Source: Candidatus Latescibacterota bacterium (GTDB lineage: Bacteria > Latescibacterota > UBA2968 > GCA-2709665). From it: DNA of 40,766 nucleotides. The number at the start of each line of letters is the position of its first letter. The first letter of the stretch is position 1. The notes beneath the pieces are model-generated. The model saw only the letters and a program-made list of their open reading frames with translations, ran no database searches and was not told where the DNA came from. Position numbers and translations under genes: made by a program. Of the stretch, positions 15,166-22,903 are shown piece after piece. The stretch covers positions 1 to 40,766 of the forward strand of contig JAAXHE010000106.1 of NCBI GenBank assembly GCA_012271065.1, in the 5' to 3' direction.

Positions 15166-16608
15166 ATGGAACACTCGCAACTTTCCATTTTTGAAGAAAA
15201 AGCGCCGGTCGGATCTGAAACAACGTACGAAAAAATCGCCGCGCTGCTGTCTGACGATCTTGACTTCCATTCAGCCAACAGCAGCTTTGCGTCCCATCAA
15301 TTCCACGCATTTCCAGCTAAATTCCCGCCCCAGTTACCAAGGAAATTTATCACTGCGTTAACGCAACCTGGCGATGCCGTGCTCGATCCGATGATGGGAT
15401 CCGGTACGACACTTGTCGAAGCACAAGCGGTAAAACGAAAGGCCATGGGTTTCGACACGGACCCATTGGCGGTTCGCATTACAAAGGCGAAGACGACACC
15501 AATCGATACAGGGAAACTTTGCGAAACTGGTGAATCAATCCTCAAGAATGTACGTCTGTTGACCCAAGATAAACGACAGCGATTGAGAGAGGAATTTCAC
15601 CGAGACTTGGAAACCAATACGTCCAAGTTTCTCGACTATTGGTTTGACAACGACACCCAAGACGACCTGTGCGCACTGGTTAGTGAGATTCGCCGGATTC
15701 CGTCCATTTGCGACCTTTCAATCAATTCCGTTGATGCCCTCGTGGCGTTTTTCGAGGTTGTATTTTCTGCGATAATCATTACAAAGTCAGGCGGAGTTTC
15801 ACTTGCCTTGGATTTGGCACATACTCGTCCGCATAGGGCAAAGGTAGTATACGATAAAGAAGGACAACTCCTCTGGGGAAAAGAGCATCTGGATCAGCAA
15901 CGCAAACGCCTCCGCTTCATCTCAAAGCAGCTACGGTCGCCATTTGAAGAGTATCATCATCGGTTTCAAAGAAATCTCGCTCATGTTCCCGATACGGATC
16001 CACATCATCTAAAGCCCGTCATCGAGCACGGCGATGCGCAGAGACTACCTTTAAACGACAACTGCGTCGATCTGATTGTCACGTCGCCACCGTATGCATC
16101 CAATGCGATAGATTATATACGAGCACACAAATTCTCGCTGGTGTGGTTGGGCTACTCATTGAAGGATCTTGGCCACACGCGAAGGCGAACTATAGGTGGT
16201 GAATCGACGTCAGGCTTGGTAATGGAAACCCTGCCTCCCGAGACAGTTGGAGTTGTAAAGGAATTGGGTGAAATTGATATGAAGAAAGGGAAAGTGCTGC
16301 ACCGGTATTACTCGGAAATGACCAAAGTCCTACGTGAAATGTTCCGAGTCCTCAAGCCCGGGAAAACCGCTATCGTCGTCGTTGGAAGCTCGGTAATGCG
16401 CGGCCGTGACACAGAAACAGGCAACTGCCTTGCCGAAATCGGGCGCTCAATTGGATTTGACGTTCCAGCTATCGGGGTGAGAAACCTGGACAGGAACCGA
16501 CGCATGCTCCCGGCCAGTACTACACTCGACAAGAACTCTCAAATCCAGCAGCGCATGCATCAGGAATATGTTATTGGTTTCCTCAAACCACATATGAGTG
16601 AACTCTGA
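15166..16608 (+). CDS. DNA amino-methyltransferase (N4C/N6A type) of a type II restriction-modification system
   Basis: S-adenosylmethionine-dependent DNA methyltransferase of about 480 aa. The N-terminal part has SHQFHAFPAKFPPQLPRKFI followed by the AdoMet-binding LDPMMGSGTTLVEAQ (motif I). The catalytic motif IV is TSPPYAS about 230 residues later, which places it among amino-methyltransferases making N4-methylcytosine or N6-methyladenine, not 5-methylcytosine. Later motifs VLKPGKTAIVVVGSS follow. I prefer ATG 15166 (MEHSQLSIFEE); a TTG at 15133 would add 11 residues. The stop TGA overlaps the ATG of the restriction gene by one base. It would protect host DNA from that enzyme. Codon use is less GC-rich than in the left half of the window, which suggests horizontal transfer. 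Confidence 0.9.
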   Translation: MEHSQLSIFEEKAPVGSETTYEKIAALLSDDLDFHSANSSFASHQFHAFPAKFPPQLPRKFITALTQPGDAVLDPMMGSGTTLVEAQAVKRKAMGFDTDPLAVRITKAKTTPIDTGKLCETGESILKNVRLLTQDKRQRLREEFHRDLETNTSKFLDYWFDNDTQDDLCALVSEIRRIPSICDLSINSVDALVAFFEVVFSAIIITKSGGVSLALDLAHTRPHRAKVVYDKEGQLLWGKEHLDQQRKRLRFISKQLRSPFEEYHHRFQRNLAHVPDTDPHHLKPVIEHGDAQRLPLNDNCVDLIVTSPPYASNAIDYIRAHKFSLVWLGYSLKDLGHTRRRTIGGESTSGLVMETLPPETVGVVKELGEIDMKKGKVLHRYYSEMTKVLREMFRVLKPGKTAIVVVGSSVMRGRDTETGNCLAEIGRSIGFDVPAIGVRNLDRNRRMLPASTTLDKNSQIQQRMHQEYVIGFLKPHMSEL

Positions 16609-17453
16609 TGGCCGAAATAGAAAAACTGAGAGAAGATTTCCATCGCTCAGTCTGTTTAGAAGCGATATTTTTGAAATCCGGTTCGACTCCCAGTATCGCT
16701 GACACGAGTAGTAATCTCAGTCGGTCCTTGGCGTGTGGGATCGTGGATGCATTAGACTACCCGATTAGCTGCGAGGCGATTAGGGCTCAAACCGCAGGCA
16801 AGAGGTTTGAAACAGCGGTTAGGGATTATATCCAATCGGCCATGGATGTCCTTGTGCATCTTCGGCCAGGCAACTGGATCTATTCTGTCGACAGCGATAT
16901 TTCGGAATTCGTGCAGTATCAGCATTTAGCCACACTTAACGAATTGATCCAAACCAATAAGGATGCGCATACGGCATTGGGTGACTATGTGGTCAAGCCG
17001 GATGTCATCGTTGCACGCACATCTGTCTCAGACGAGGCGATTAACAGGCACGCGGTTATCGTGCATGAAACTGGGTATCCTTACTTTACGCCGTTACGTA
17101 GTACTCATCAGAAGGAAGCTGTACGAATTCTGCATGCCAGCATATCGTGTAAATTGACAATACGCAGTGATCGGTCACAGAATGCACGAACCGAAGGCCT
17201 GAACCTGATACGTAACCGAAAAGGACACACCCCCCATATCGCCGTGGTGACGGCCGAACCGATGCCTACGCGGATTGCATCTCTTGCATTGGGAACCGGC
17301 GATATTGACTGTGTATATCATTTCTCCCTTCACGAACTTGTGCAGGTCGCCAAGGAAATTGGAAACGAAGCCGTCGAAGATTCCTTGAATACGATGATTG
17401 TTGGAAATCGTCTGAGGGATATTGCAGATTTGCCGTTTGATCTGGTTACGTAG
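16608..17453 (+). CDS. Type II restriction endonuclease, NgoMIV family
   Basis: Restriction endonuclease of 281 aa, matching the NgoMIV family in length and motifs. The PD-(D/E)xK variant of the Cfr10I/NgoMIV group is visible: Asp in DYVVKPDVIVAR, then Ser-Cys-Lys in LHASISCKLTIRSDRSQNAR (the SxK motif), with the downstream Glu in ARTEGLNLIRNRKG. The stretch TPHIAVVTAEPMPTRIASLALGTGDIDCVYHFSLHEL is strongly conserved in the family as I recall it (cited here in pieces: VVTAEPMPTRIAS, GTGDIDCVYHF). NgoMIV itself cuts GCCGGC. The specificity of this homologue is inferred only. Start ATG overlaps the methyltransferase stop, so expression is coupled. Confidence 0.88.
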   Translation: MAEIEKLREDFHRSVCLEAIFLKSGSTPSIADTSSNLSRSLACGIVDALDYPISCEAIRAQTAGKRFETAVRDYIQSAMDVLVHLRPGNWIYSVDSDISEFVQYQHLATLNELIQTNKDAHTALGDYVVKPDVIVARTSVSDEAINRHAVIVHETGYPYFTPLRSTHQKEAVRILHASISCKLTIRSDRSQNARTEGLNLIRNRKGHTPHIAVVTAEPMPTRIASLALGTGDIDCVYHFSLHELVQVAKEIGNEAVEDSLNTMIVGNRLRDIADLPFDLVT

Positions 17454-17477
17454 TCATTTCTCCGATCTGTAACCGAT

Positions 17478-17506
17478 AAGAATACGAAACTTATAGACGT
17501 ATTCTT
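17478..17506 (+). terminator. Hairpin after the restriction endonuclease gene
   Basis: Perfect 9-bp arms AAGAATACG (17478-17486) and CGTATTCTT (17498-17506) with an 11-nt loop, 24 bp after the endonuclease stop. The stem is AT-rich and the T-run is weak, so termination is only likely. Confidence 0.4.
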
Positions 17507-17722
17507 GTTCGTAATCTGAGTCGACCATTGGCCTGAGTGGTTGAATCAGAGCACTGAAGATCGTCAAAACTAGCCAGAGATGTCCTGCTATTTCATGTGA
17601 ACAGGCAATCCAGGTTAGTGTCGCGGAAGGTCAACACTGAGGAGATACAGTCGCTTGATTTGGCCGCGATTCGTTGCATTTGGCATGATCGTCGAATCTA
17701 CTTGCTCGTCAGAGATAACTCA

Positions 17723-17745
17723 AAGCCCGCCCGTCAGGCGGGCTT
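17723..17745 (+). terminator. GC-rich hairpin in the gene-free region
   Basis: Perfect 9-bp stem AAGCCCGCC / GGCGGGCTT with loop CGTCA, followed by GGCTTTATTATG. The form is that of an intrinsic terminator or of a palindromic repeat. No gene ends immediately before it; it may be a leftover of a removed gene. Confidence 0.5.
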
Positions 17746-17832
17746 GGCTTTATTATGTAGGTGAATTACCTCGGTTTTTACATGGACCCTACTCGTGAAT
17801 ACAGCGTGGGACGACCTTCCCTCCGAGCCTGA

Positions 17833-17858
17833 TTTGGTGTAAACTGGGTTTGGTGTAA
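17833..17858. promoter_or_regulatory. Direct repeat TTTGGTGTAA upstream of the AlbA_2 gene
   Basis: TTTGGTGTAA occurs at 17833-17842 and 17849-17858, a 16-bp period, about 160 bp before the GTG at 18015. A helical-period tandem site can bind a dimeric regulator. No consensus promoter was found next to it. Confidence 0.25.
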
Positions 17859-18014
17859 CGATATAGGCTTGGGCGGATTTATTCAGCGAATTACGAGCCT
17901 TGGATTCGGGTTGTGTCACAGGTGTGATCGAACGCCACTTGGCGAGTGCCGAAACGTCCGTTCATCTGAGCTACTAAAGCCAATCAATCGCGATTTTTTA
18001 CTCCGAGGCCTGTT

Positions 18015-19190
18015 GTGTCAATCGAAAAATCGGATTTCGAGGCTGTCACTGAGCATGACCTACAGGAGCTTGTTGAAGCCCAAGTCCCCGAAGGACTTCG
18101 GCTTGACTTCAAGGAACAGCGATATGGGACGGCCCACGCGGACAAACGAGAGCTTCTTAAGGATGTATCCGCATTCGCGAATACACGTGGCGGCCATCTG
18201 GTTATTGGAGTAAAGGAGAAGAGTGGAATTGCAACCGAGATCGTAGGTGTCTCAGAAGTAGATCCGGATGCCGAGATCCAGCGAATTGAGCAGATCGTCC
18301 GTAGCGGATTGGACCTGCCAATTTCCGGTATCCAGACGAAGGCTATCCGCTTACTAAACGGCGTGAATGTGATTGCAATGCGAATCCCTCGTAGCTTTAA
18401 TCCGCCTCATCGTGTGATCGCCCAAGGTTCAAACCGTTTTTACGTACGTAATTCGGCAGGAGTTCACGAACCAGGCATTGAGGAACTGCGAACATTGTTT
18501 ACCCAATCGGCGTCGGCATTGAAAGATGTACGCGCATTTAGAGACGAAAGACTTGCGCTGATTTCTCAGGGACAAGCATCCCGCCCACTCCGCGAGAATG
18601 GTCGTTTTATTCTTCATATTGTTCCCGTCGCGGCTTTCTCAGGGATGATCCATCTTGATGTAGAAGAAATCTTCGAACAGCAGGACTCCTTCCCGCCCAT
18701 TGGTATCATGGGACGGACACCAGCATTCAACTTCGAAGGATTTATCAACCACAGTGGCGACGATAGGGGATACACGCAGGTGTTTAGAAATGGAGCATTA
18801 GAGGCAGTTGAAACCGAGATTGTTATCTCTGACTCTCATGGAAGCAGATGTATCCCGGGTTCGAAATTGGAACGAGAAGTATTCGAGGTGCTGTCACGGT
18901 ATCTTAATGGGCTTCGGGCTGTTGGCGTCCCACCTCCTCTCTTCATCATGACAACGCTCGAGTCCGTTAAGGATTCAATCTATTGTGTCGACGAGGGCAT
19001 CTATCGCACCATTCAAAGATTGCCAAAAGATACTCTTCGTCTACCCGAATGTTGGCTTGAGGATTATGGTACCAAAGAAGACCATCATCGCGCGGTGCGC
19101 CCCGCCCTTGATGCACTATGGAATGCGATCGATCGTGTCGGATCGAAGTGGTTCAACGAAGATGGACTGTGGGTAGGTCCACAACAATAG
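18015..19190 (+). CDS. AlbA_2 (Schlafen-like) domain protein
   Basis: Protein of 391 aa whose first 150 residues form an AlbA_2/Schlafen-type domain: EGLRLDFKEQRYG with the acidic E-x-K-type motif, LLKDVSAFANTRGGHLVIGVKE, the most typical motif of the domain, then RIEQIVRSGLDLP, VIAMRIPRSFNPPHRV and a SNRFYVRNSAGVHEPGIEELRTLF end. The remaining 240 residues have no family I recognise and may be a sensing or effector part. The domain occurs in transcriptional regulators and in defence proteins with RNase activity. GTG 18015 has GAGG upstream. It lies just after a type II restriction-modification system, with similar base composition, which suggests a defence function; this is inference from context. 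Confidence 0.75.
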   Translation: MSIEKSDFEAVTEHDLQELVEAQVPEGLRLDFKEQRYGTAHADKRELLKDVSAFANTRGGHLVIGVKEKSGIATEIVGVSEVDPDAEIQRIEQIVRSGLDLPISGIQTKAIRLLNGVNVIAMRIPRSFNPPHRVIAQGSNRFYVRNSAGVHEPGIEELRTLFTQSASALKDVRAFRDERLALISQGQASRPLRENGRFILHIVPVAAFSGMIHLDVEEIFEQQDSFPPIGIMGRTPAFNFEGFINHSGDDRGYTQVFRNGALEAVETEIVISDSHGSRCIPGSKLEREVFEVLSRYLNGLRAVGVPPPLFIMTTLESVKDSIYCVDEGIYRTIQRLPKDTLRLPECWLEDYGTKEDHHRAVRPALDALWNAIDRVGSKWFNEDGLWVGPQQ

Positions 19191-19237
19191 CAGGCGGATT
19201 TCCCCTCCAAAGACGCGTTGATATTCTGTTACACCCC

Positions 19238-19942
19238 ATGACCAACATCGAATGGATTTTTCTGGACCTGGGCTGGACGCTGGTTGACGAAACCCGGGCG
19301 CACCGGGCGCGTCTTAGGGGCGTGTGCGAGCAAATGGAGGGGTTCGGGATTCGCCATTCCGTCGACGAACTCATGGAATTGTGCGAGCAGGCGGCGACGG
19401 AATTCGCGCCAAGCCCGTTTCGCGCCATGCTGGCGCGGCTCGATCTGACGGAGGAACAGCGGCGCACGGTTGAAAGCGCTGTTCGCTATGTAAAAGAACT
19501 GGAAGCATTGTACCCCGGTGTGCCTGGGATGCTCGAGACGCTTTCGCGGAAATTCAGGCTCGGCATCATCGCCAACCAGTCCGGAGGGACGGAGAAGCGG
19601 CTTTCGGATTGGGGAATCAGGGACCGGTTTTCTGTTGTTCTGGCATCCGCTGAACTCGGCCTATCCAAGCCCGATTCGAGGATATTCGACGCCGCTTTAT
19701 CGCAGACGGAGTGCGCACCCGAGGCCGTATTGATGGTTGGCGACCGGCTCGATAACGATATCGGCCCTGCCAGATCTCACGGCTGTTTGACCATGCGTGT
19801 ATTGCAGGGTTTTTCACGGTTTCAGGCGCCGCGGCGCGCCGCCGAAGTTCCCGATCTCACGATTTCGTCTATCAGGGAACTCCGTGGCATGCGGTCTGTG
19901 ATGCGCCTGCGGCCGGGACGCTGCGGCCTGGCCCCGCTCTGA
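19238..19942 (+). CDS. HAD-superfamily hydrolase
   Basis: Haloacid-dehalogenase-type phosphatase of 234 aa. Motif I is IFLDLGWTLVDE, where the expected DxDxT appears as DxGxT; the second Asp of motif I, the general acid in phosphatases, is Gly. Motif II is IIANQSGG, motif III Lys is in GLSKPDSRIFDAAL, and motif IV is MVGDRLDNDIGPAR. The helical cap lies at about residues 15-90. Without the second Asp of motif I the protein may act as a phosphonatase/dehalogenase-like or weak phosphatase. ATG 19238 fits the family start. No clear ribosome binding site is seen, and the gene may be read together with the upstream AlbA_2 gene (48 bp). It is 8 bp upstream of the enolase gene. Confidence 0.85.
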   Translation: MTNIEWIFLDLGWTLVDETRAHRARLRGVCEQMEGFGIRHSVDELMELCEQAATEFAPSPFRAMLARLDLTEEQRRTVESAVRYVKELEALYPGVPGMLETLSRKFRLGIIANQSGGTEKRLSDWGIRDRFSVVLASAELGLSKPDSRIFDAALSQTECAPEAVLMVGDRLDNDIGPARSHGCLTMRVLQGFSRFQAPRRAAEVPDLTISSIRELRGMRSVMRLRPGRCGLAPL

Positions 19943-19950
19943 GGATCGTG

Positions 19951-20705
19951 ATGAAGATCATCGGCGCAACGTGCTTCTCTCTCAGGATTGCATTCGTCGA
20001 GGCCTTCGGTCACAGCGCTTCGGTGCGGTCCCGCTCGGACTCGGTCGTCGTGCGCCTGACTGCCGAAGACGGCACGGTGGGCTACGGAGAAGGGGTGCCG
20101 CGTCCGTACGTGACGGGCGAAACGGTCGAGACCTGTGTCGATCGCATCGCGAATTGTCTCTGGCCCGCCATGCGCGGGTCTGTGTGGCATACGGACTTAA
20201 GAACATCAAGATCAAGATCGACGGGGACGACGCGCGAGACCGCGTCGCAGCCGTTCGCAAGGCCGTCGGACCCTCCGTCTCCCTTCCGGTCGACGCGAAC
20301 TGCGCCTTCACCCCCGATGCGGCTGTCGAAACCCTCGAGGCTCTTGCGCCCCTTGACATCGCGTGCGCCGAGCAGCCCATCCCCCGGGGCGATCCGGAGG
20401 TGCTGGCGAATGTGCGGTCCCGGTCGCCAATACCGATCATGGCCGACGAATCCCTTGTCACCCTGGCTGACGCGGAGGCGCTGATTCAGGCAGGCGCATG
20501 CGATTTCTTCAATCTCCGCGTCTCCAAGTGCGGCGGTCTGGCCCGCACGCTGGAGATCGCCCGGATGGCCGATCGTGCAGGGCTGCAGTTGCAGCTCGGC
20601 TGCCAGGTGGGAGAATCCGCCATCCTCTCGGCCGCCGGGCGTCACGTGGCCGCCCATCTCGACCGGGTTTCGTTTGTGGAGGGGTCGTACGGAAACATGA
20701 TGCGC
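19951..20705 (+). pseudogene. Enolase-superfamily (MR/MLE) epimerase or cycloisomerase, internally deleted and frameshifted
   Basis: Muconate-lactonizing/dipeptide-epimerase-like member of the enolase superfamily. The first 78 codons from ATG 19951 (GAGG upstream) give the N-terminal capping domain (RSRSDSVVVRLTAEDG, GYGEGVPRPYVTGETVE). Near 20180-20190 this frame turns into Ser/Arg-rich sequence, and the protein continues one frame over with YGLKNIKIKIDGDD (the KxK catalytic lysine), PVDANCAF, CAEQPIPRGD, IMADESL (three metal ligands), and GCQVGESAILSAAGR. About 90 residues that normally connect the cap to the barrel are missing at the junction. At about 20705 the frame passes into GH3 sequence, so the last barrel strands are missing as well. 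All three metal ligands remain, but a folded barrel is unlikely. Confidence 0.75.
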
Positions 20706-21431
20706 GACCTGGGCTTTCTGGCCAGCGAAGGACATTTCACCCTGCCGAACCAGGACAATACTGCTTCGGGCATTCTCTCGCTGAACGGTAACTATTACGA
20801 GTTCATCCCCGAGACTTCGCTGGATGACGCCGATCCACCGGTGTTGTCCAGTCACGAACTGGAGTCGGGCGTGAACTATGCGGTGCTGCTGACCACCCCC
20901 GGGGGGCTTTACCGTTACGATATTCACGACATCGTTCAGGTGACTGGTTTCTACCGGAATGCCCCGCTGCTGGCCTTCATCCGCAAGGGTCGCGACATGA
21001 CGAGCATCACGGGCGAGAAAATGCACGTGAACCATCTCCTGCTGGCGCTCGAAGAGGTTCGCCGGCGATTTGACGTCTCCGTGGTCGAGCAGTTCCGGGT
21101 TGTGGCGAGGGTGGAGGCCCGCAGGTACGAGATTTACGCGGAGCTAAAGGGAGAGTTCTGGCGGGATTTCCTGTTACACGAGGTGATTCCCCACCTGGAC
21201 CATGCGCTGGCGGGGGTCAACGTGGAATACGCAGAGAAACGCGGTTCCCGAAGGCTGGCGCCGCCGTGCCTCCATCTGATGCGTCCGGGCTGGGCCGAAG
21301 CCGAGGTGTTGCGCGCGGCGGGTGCGGGGAAGCGGGATATCCAGTACAAATGGCGGATTCTCAGCGACGAACCCGCCGACGAGGACGCCGACGCGATTCT
21401 GAATACGATCGAGACGGTGGAGGTAGGTTAG
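20706..21431 (+). pseudogene. GH3-family acyl-adenylate synthetase, C-terminal fragment fused to the enolase barrel
   Basis: From about 20706 the reading frame matches the C-terminal half of GH3 (auxin-responsive promoter family) acyl-acid-amido synthetases: RDLGFLASEGHFTLP, NYYEFIPE, LESGVNYAVLLTTPGGLYRYDIHDIV (the nucleotide-binding TTPGGLYRYD segment), VTGFYRNAPLLAFIRKGRDM, and QYKWRIL at the end. The family activates carboxylic acids as acyl-adenylates and joins them to amino acids. The N-terminal roughly 300 residues with the phosphate-binding loop are absent. The fragment is in frame with the enolase barrel after EGSYGN, so an enolase-GH3 chimera could be translated, but neither part is complete. 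It is convergent with the P450 gene, 31 bp away. Confidence 0.8.
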
Positions 21432-21462
21432 TCCCGTCGAGGAATCAAGATCGGAATGATTT

Positions 21463-22824
21463 CTACTCGCGCCGGTGGACCGTCATCGGCATGCCGTACA
21501 GCGGCCACGTCTTCACGTCCATCGACGGCGTAACGGGATGCCCGCGCACAAGCTGAAGCCGGTACTGCCGGACCACCATCGCCAGCACCAGCACGGCTTC
21601 CAGCATCGCGAAGTTTCCGCCCAGGCAGATCCGGGGTCCGGCGCTGAAGGGAAGGTAGGCGTAGCGGGAGCGTCGTTCCGCCTGCTCCGGGGTGAATCGT
21701 TCCGGGTCGAATGTTTCCGGATTTTCCCACAGGGTAGGATGGCGTTGCGTGATATAGGGACTCACCAGCACCAGTGAGCCCACGGGGATGCGGTACCCGT
21801 CAATCTCGTCGTCGCCCGCAGCCTCCCGGACGATCACCTTGATCGGCGGGTAGAGGCGCATCGCTTCCTGGAATACCATTCGGGCGTAGCTCAGTTCGTG
21901 GACGGACTCGAGGCCGGGCAGACGCCCGTTCAGGATTGAACGCTGTTTCTCCCACAGCCTTCCTGCAACCTGTGGATGTCGATCCAGCAGGTACCACGTC
22001 CACGTCAGCGCATGCATCGTTGTCTGATATCCCGCAACGAACAGCGTGACCAGTTCGTCCCGCAGCTGCCGCCGGTCCATACGCACACCCGTTTCTTCGT
22101 CCCGGGCGTGCATGAGTACCGAGAGCTGGTCCTCTTCCCCGGTAAGGTCGCCCCGCTCGTCGATGCGTTCGTCGATATACCGGTGGAATTCGCTGAGGGA
22201 TTTTTTGAATCGCCGGTTCGCGGACGAGGGGACGAACATGGGCAGCGCGATCAGATCTGGGGAACGCCGGTCGATGAACCCGACGCAGTACTGAAATGCC
22301 TTGTCGATCCGACCCGTCTCGTCGTTCAAGTCCCTGCTGAAGAGAATTCGAACGATGATGTTTCCCGTGAGGCGCGCCATCTCTTCGTCGACCTGAATCA
22401 CGCGTTCGCCATCCGCGAGGGGCTCCCATCGCGTAAGCATCTCGCTGATTGCGCTTACCATTACCTCCATGAAACGCATTGTTCCCCTGGGCGTGAAGAA
22501 CGGTTGCATGATCCGGTGCTGGCGCTCCCAGAGTTCACCCTCGCTCGTTATCAGCCCCTTGCCCAGCAGCAGCTTCTGGTCGTCGTACCCGTAGCCTTTG
22601 AAATAGGTTTTCCTCCTGCGCACGAGAACGTGTTCGATGTGCTCCGGGCGGGTAACCAGGTGCACCGTCTTCCCCCTGATTTCCAGTCTGACCACGTCGC
22701 CGTACCGGGTCCAGGCATCCATCAGATATCCGATTGGATCCTTGCGGAACGGAAGGACGCAGCCCAGAAGGGGAAGCCCGCGGGGTCCGGGCGCGCGCGA
22801 CGAGGCAGGGGATGTATCAGACAT
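21463..22824 (-). CDS. Cytochrome P450
   Basis: Heme-thiolate monooxygenase of 453 aa, soluble (no N-terminal anchor). The heme-binding loop is FSAGPRICLGG with the ligand Cys at about 400. The I-helix oxygen-activation motif is VAGYQTTMHALTW (AGxxTT), the K-helix ExxR is QEAMRLYPP, and the meander reads FDPERFTPEQ. The N-terminal Pro-rich PGPRGLPLLG is typical of class II-like bacterial P450s of the CYP4/CYP110 style. No ferredoxin gene is next to it. It is the last of three minus-strand genes after the M24 peptidase (79 bp gap). The substrate may be a fatty acid or terpene-like hydrophobe; this cannot be decided from sequence. Confidence 0.95.
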   Translation of the reverse strand: MSDTSPASSRAPGPRGLPLLGCVLPFRKDPIGYLMDAWTRYGDVVRLEIRGKTVHLVTRPEHIEHVLVRRRKTYFKGYGYDDQKLLLGKGLITSEGELWERQHRIMQPFFTPRGTMRFMEVMVSAISEMLTRWEPLADGERVIQVDEEMARLTGNIIVRILFSRDLNDETGRIDKAFQYCVGFIDRRSPDLIALPMFVPSSANRRFKKSLSEFHRYIDERIDERGDLTGEEDQLSVLMHARDEETGVRMDRRQLRDELVTLFVAGYQTTMHALTWTWYLLDRHPQVAGRLWEKQRSILNGRLPGLESVHELSYARMVFQEAMRLYPPIKVIVREAAGDDEIDGYRIPVGSLVLVSPYITQRHPTLWENPETFDPERFTPEQAERRSRYAYLPFSAGPRICLGGNFAMLEAVLVLAMVVRQYRLQLVRGHPVTPSMDVKTWPLYGMPMTVHRRE

Positions 22825-22903
22825 GAATATTCACGACCCTCATACGGGCTGCTGTGTCGATGTACCGCGCTTCGGCCCGGCCCTCCGCCGATAACCGCAG
22901 AGT

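Larger units (their letters stand above)
17454..18014. other. Gene-free region between restriction gene and AlbA_2 gene
   Basis: 560 bp without a supported reading frame. It holds two hairpins (17478-17506 and 17723-17745) and a 10-bp direct repeat (17833-17858). Short frames here show no recognisable sequence. It separates the restriction-modification operon from an independently transcribed gene. Confidence 0.5.
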
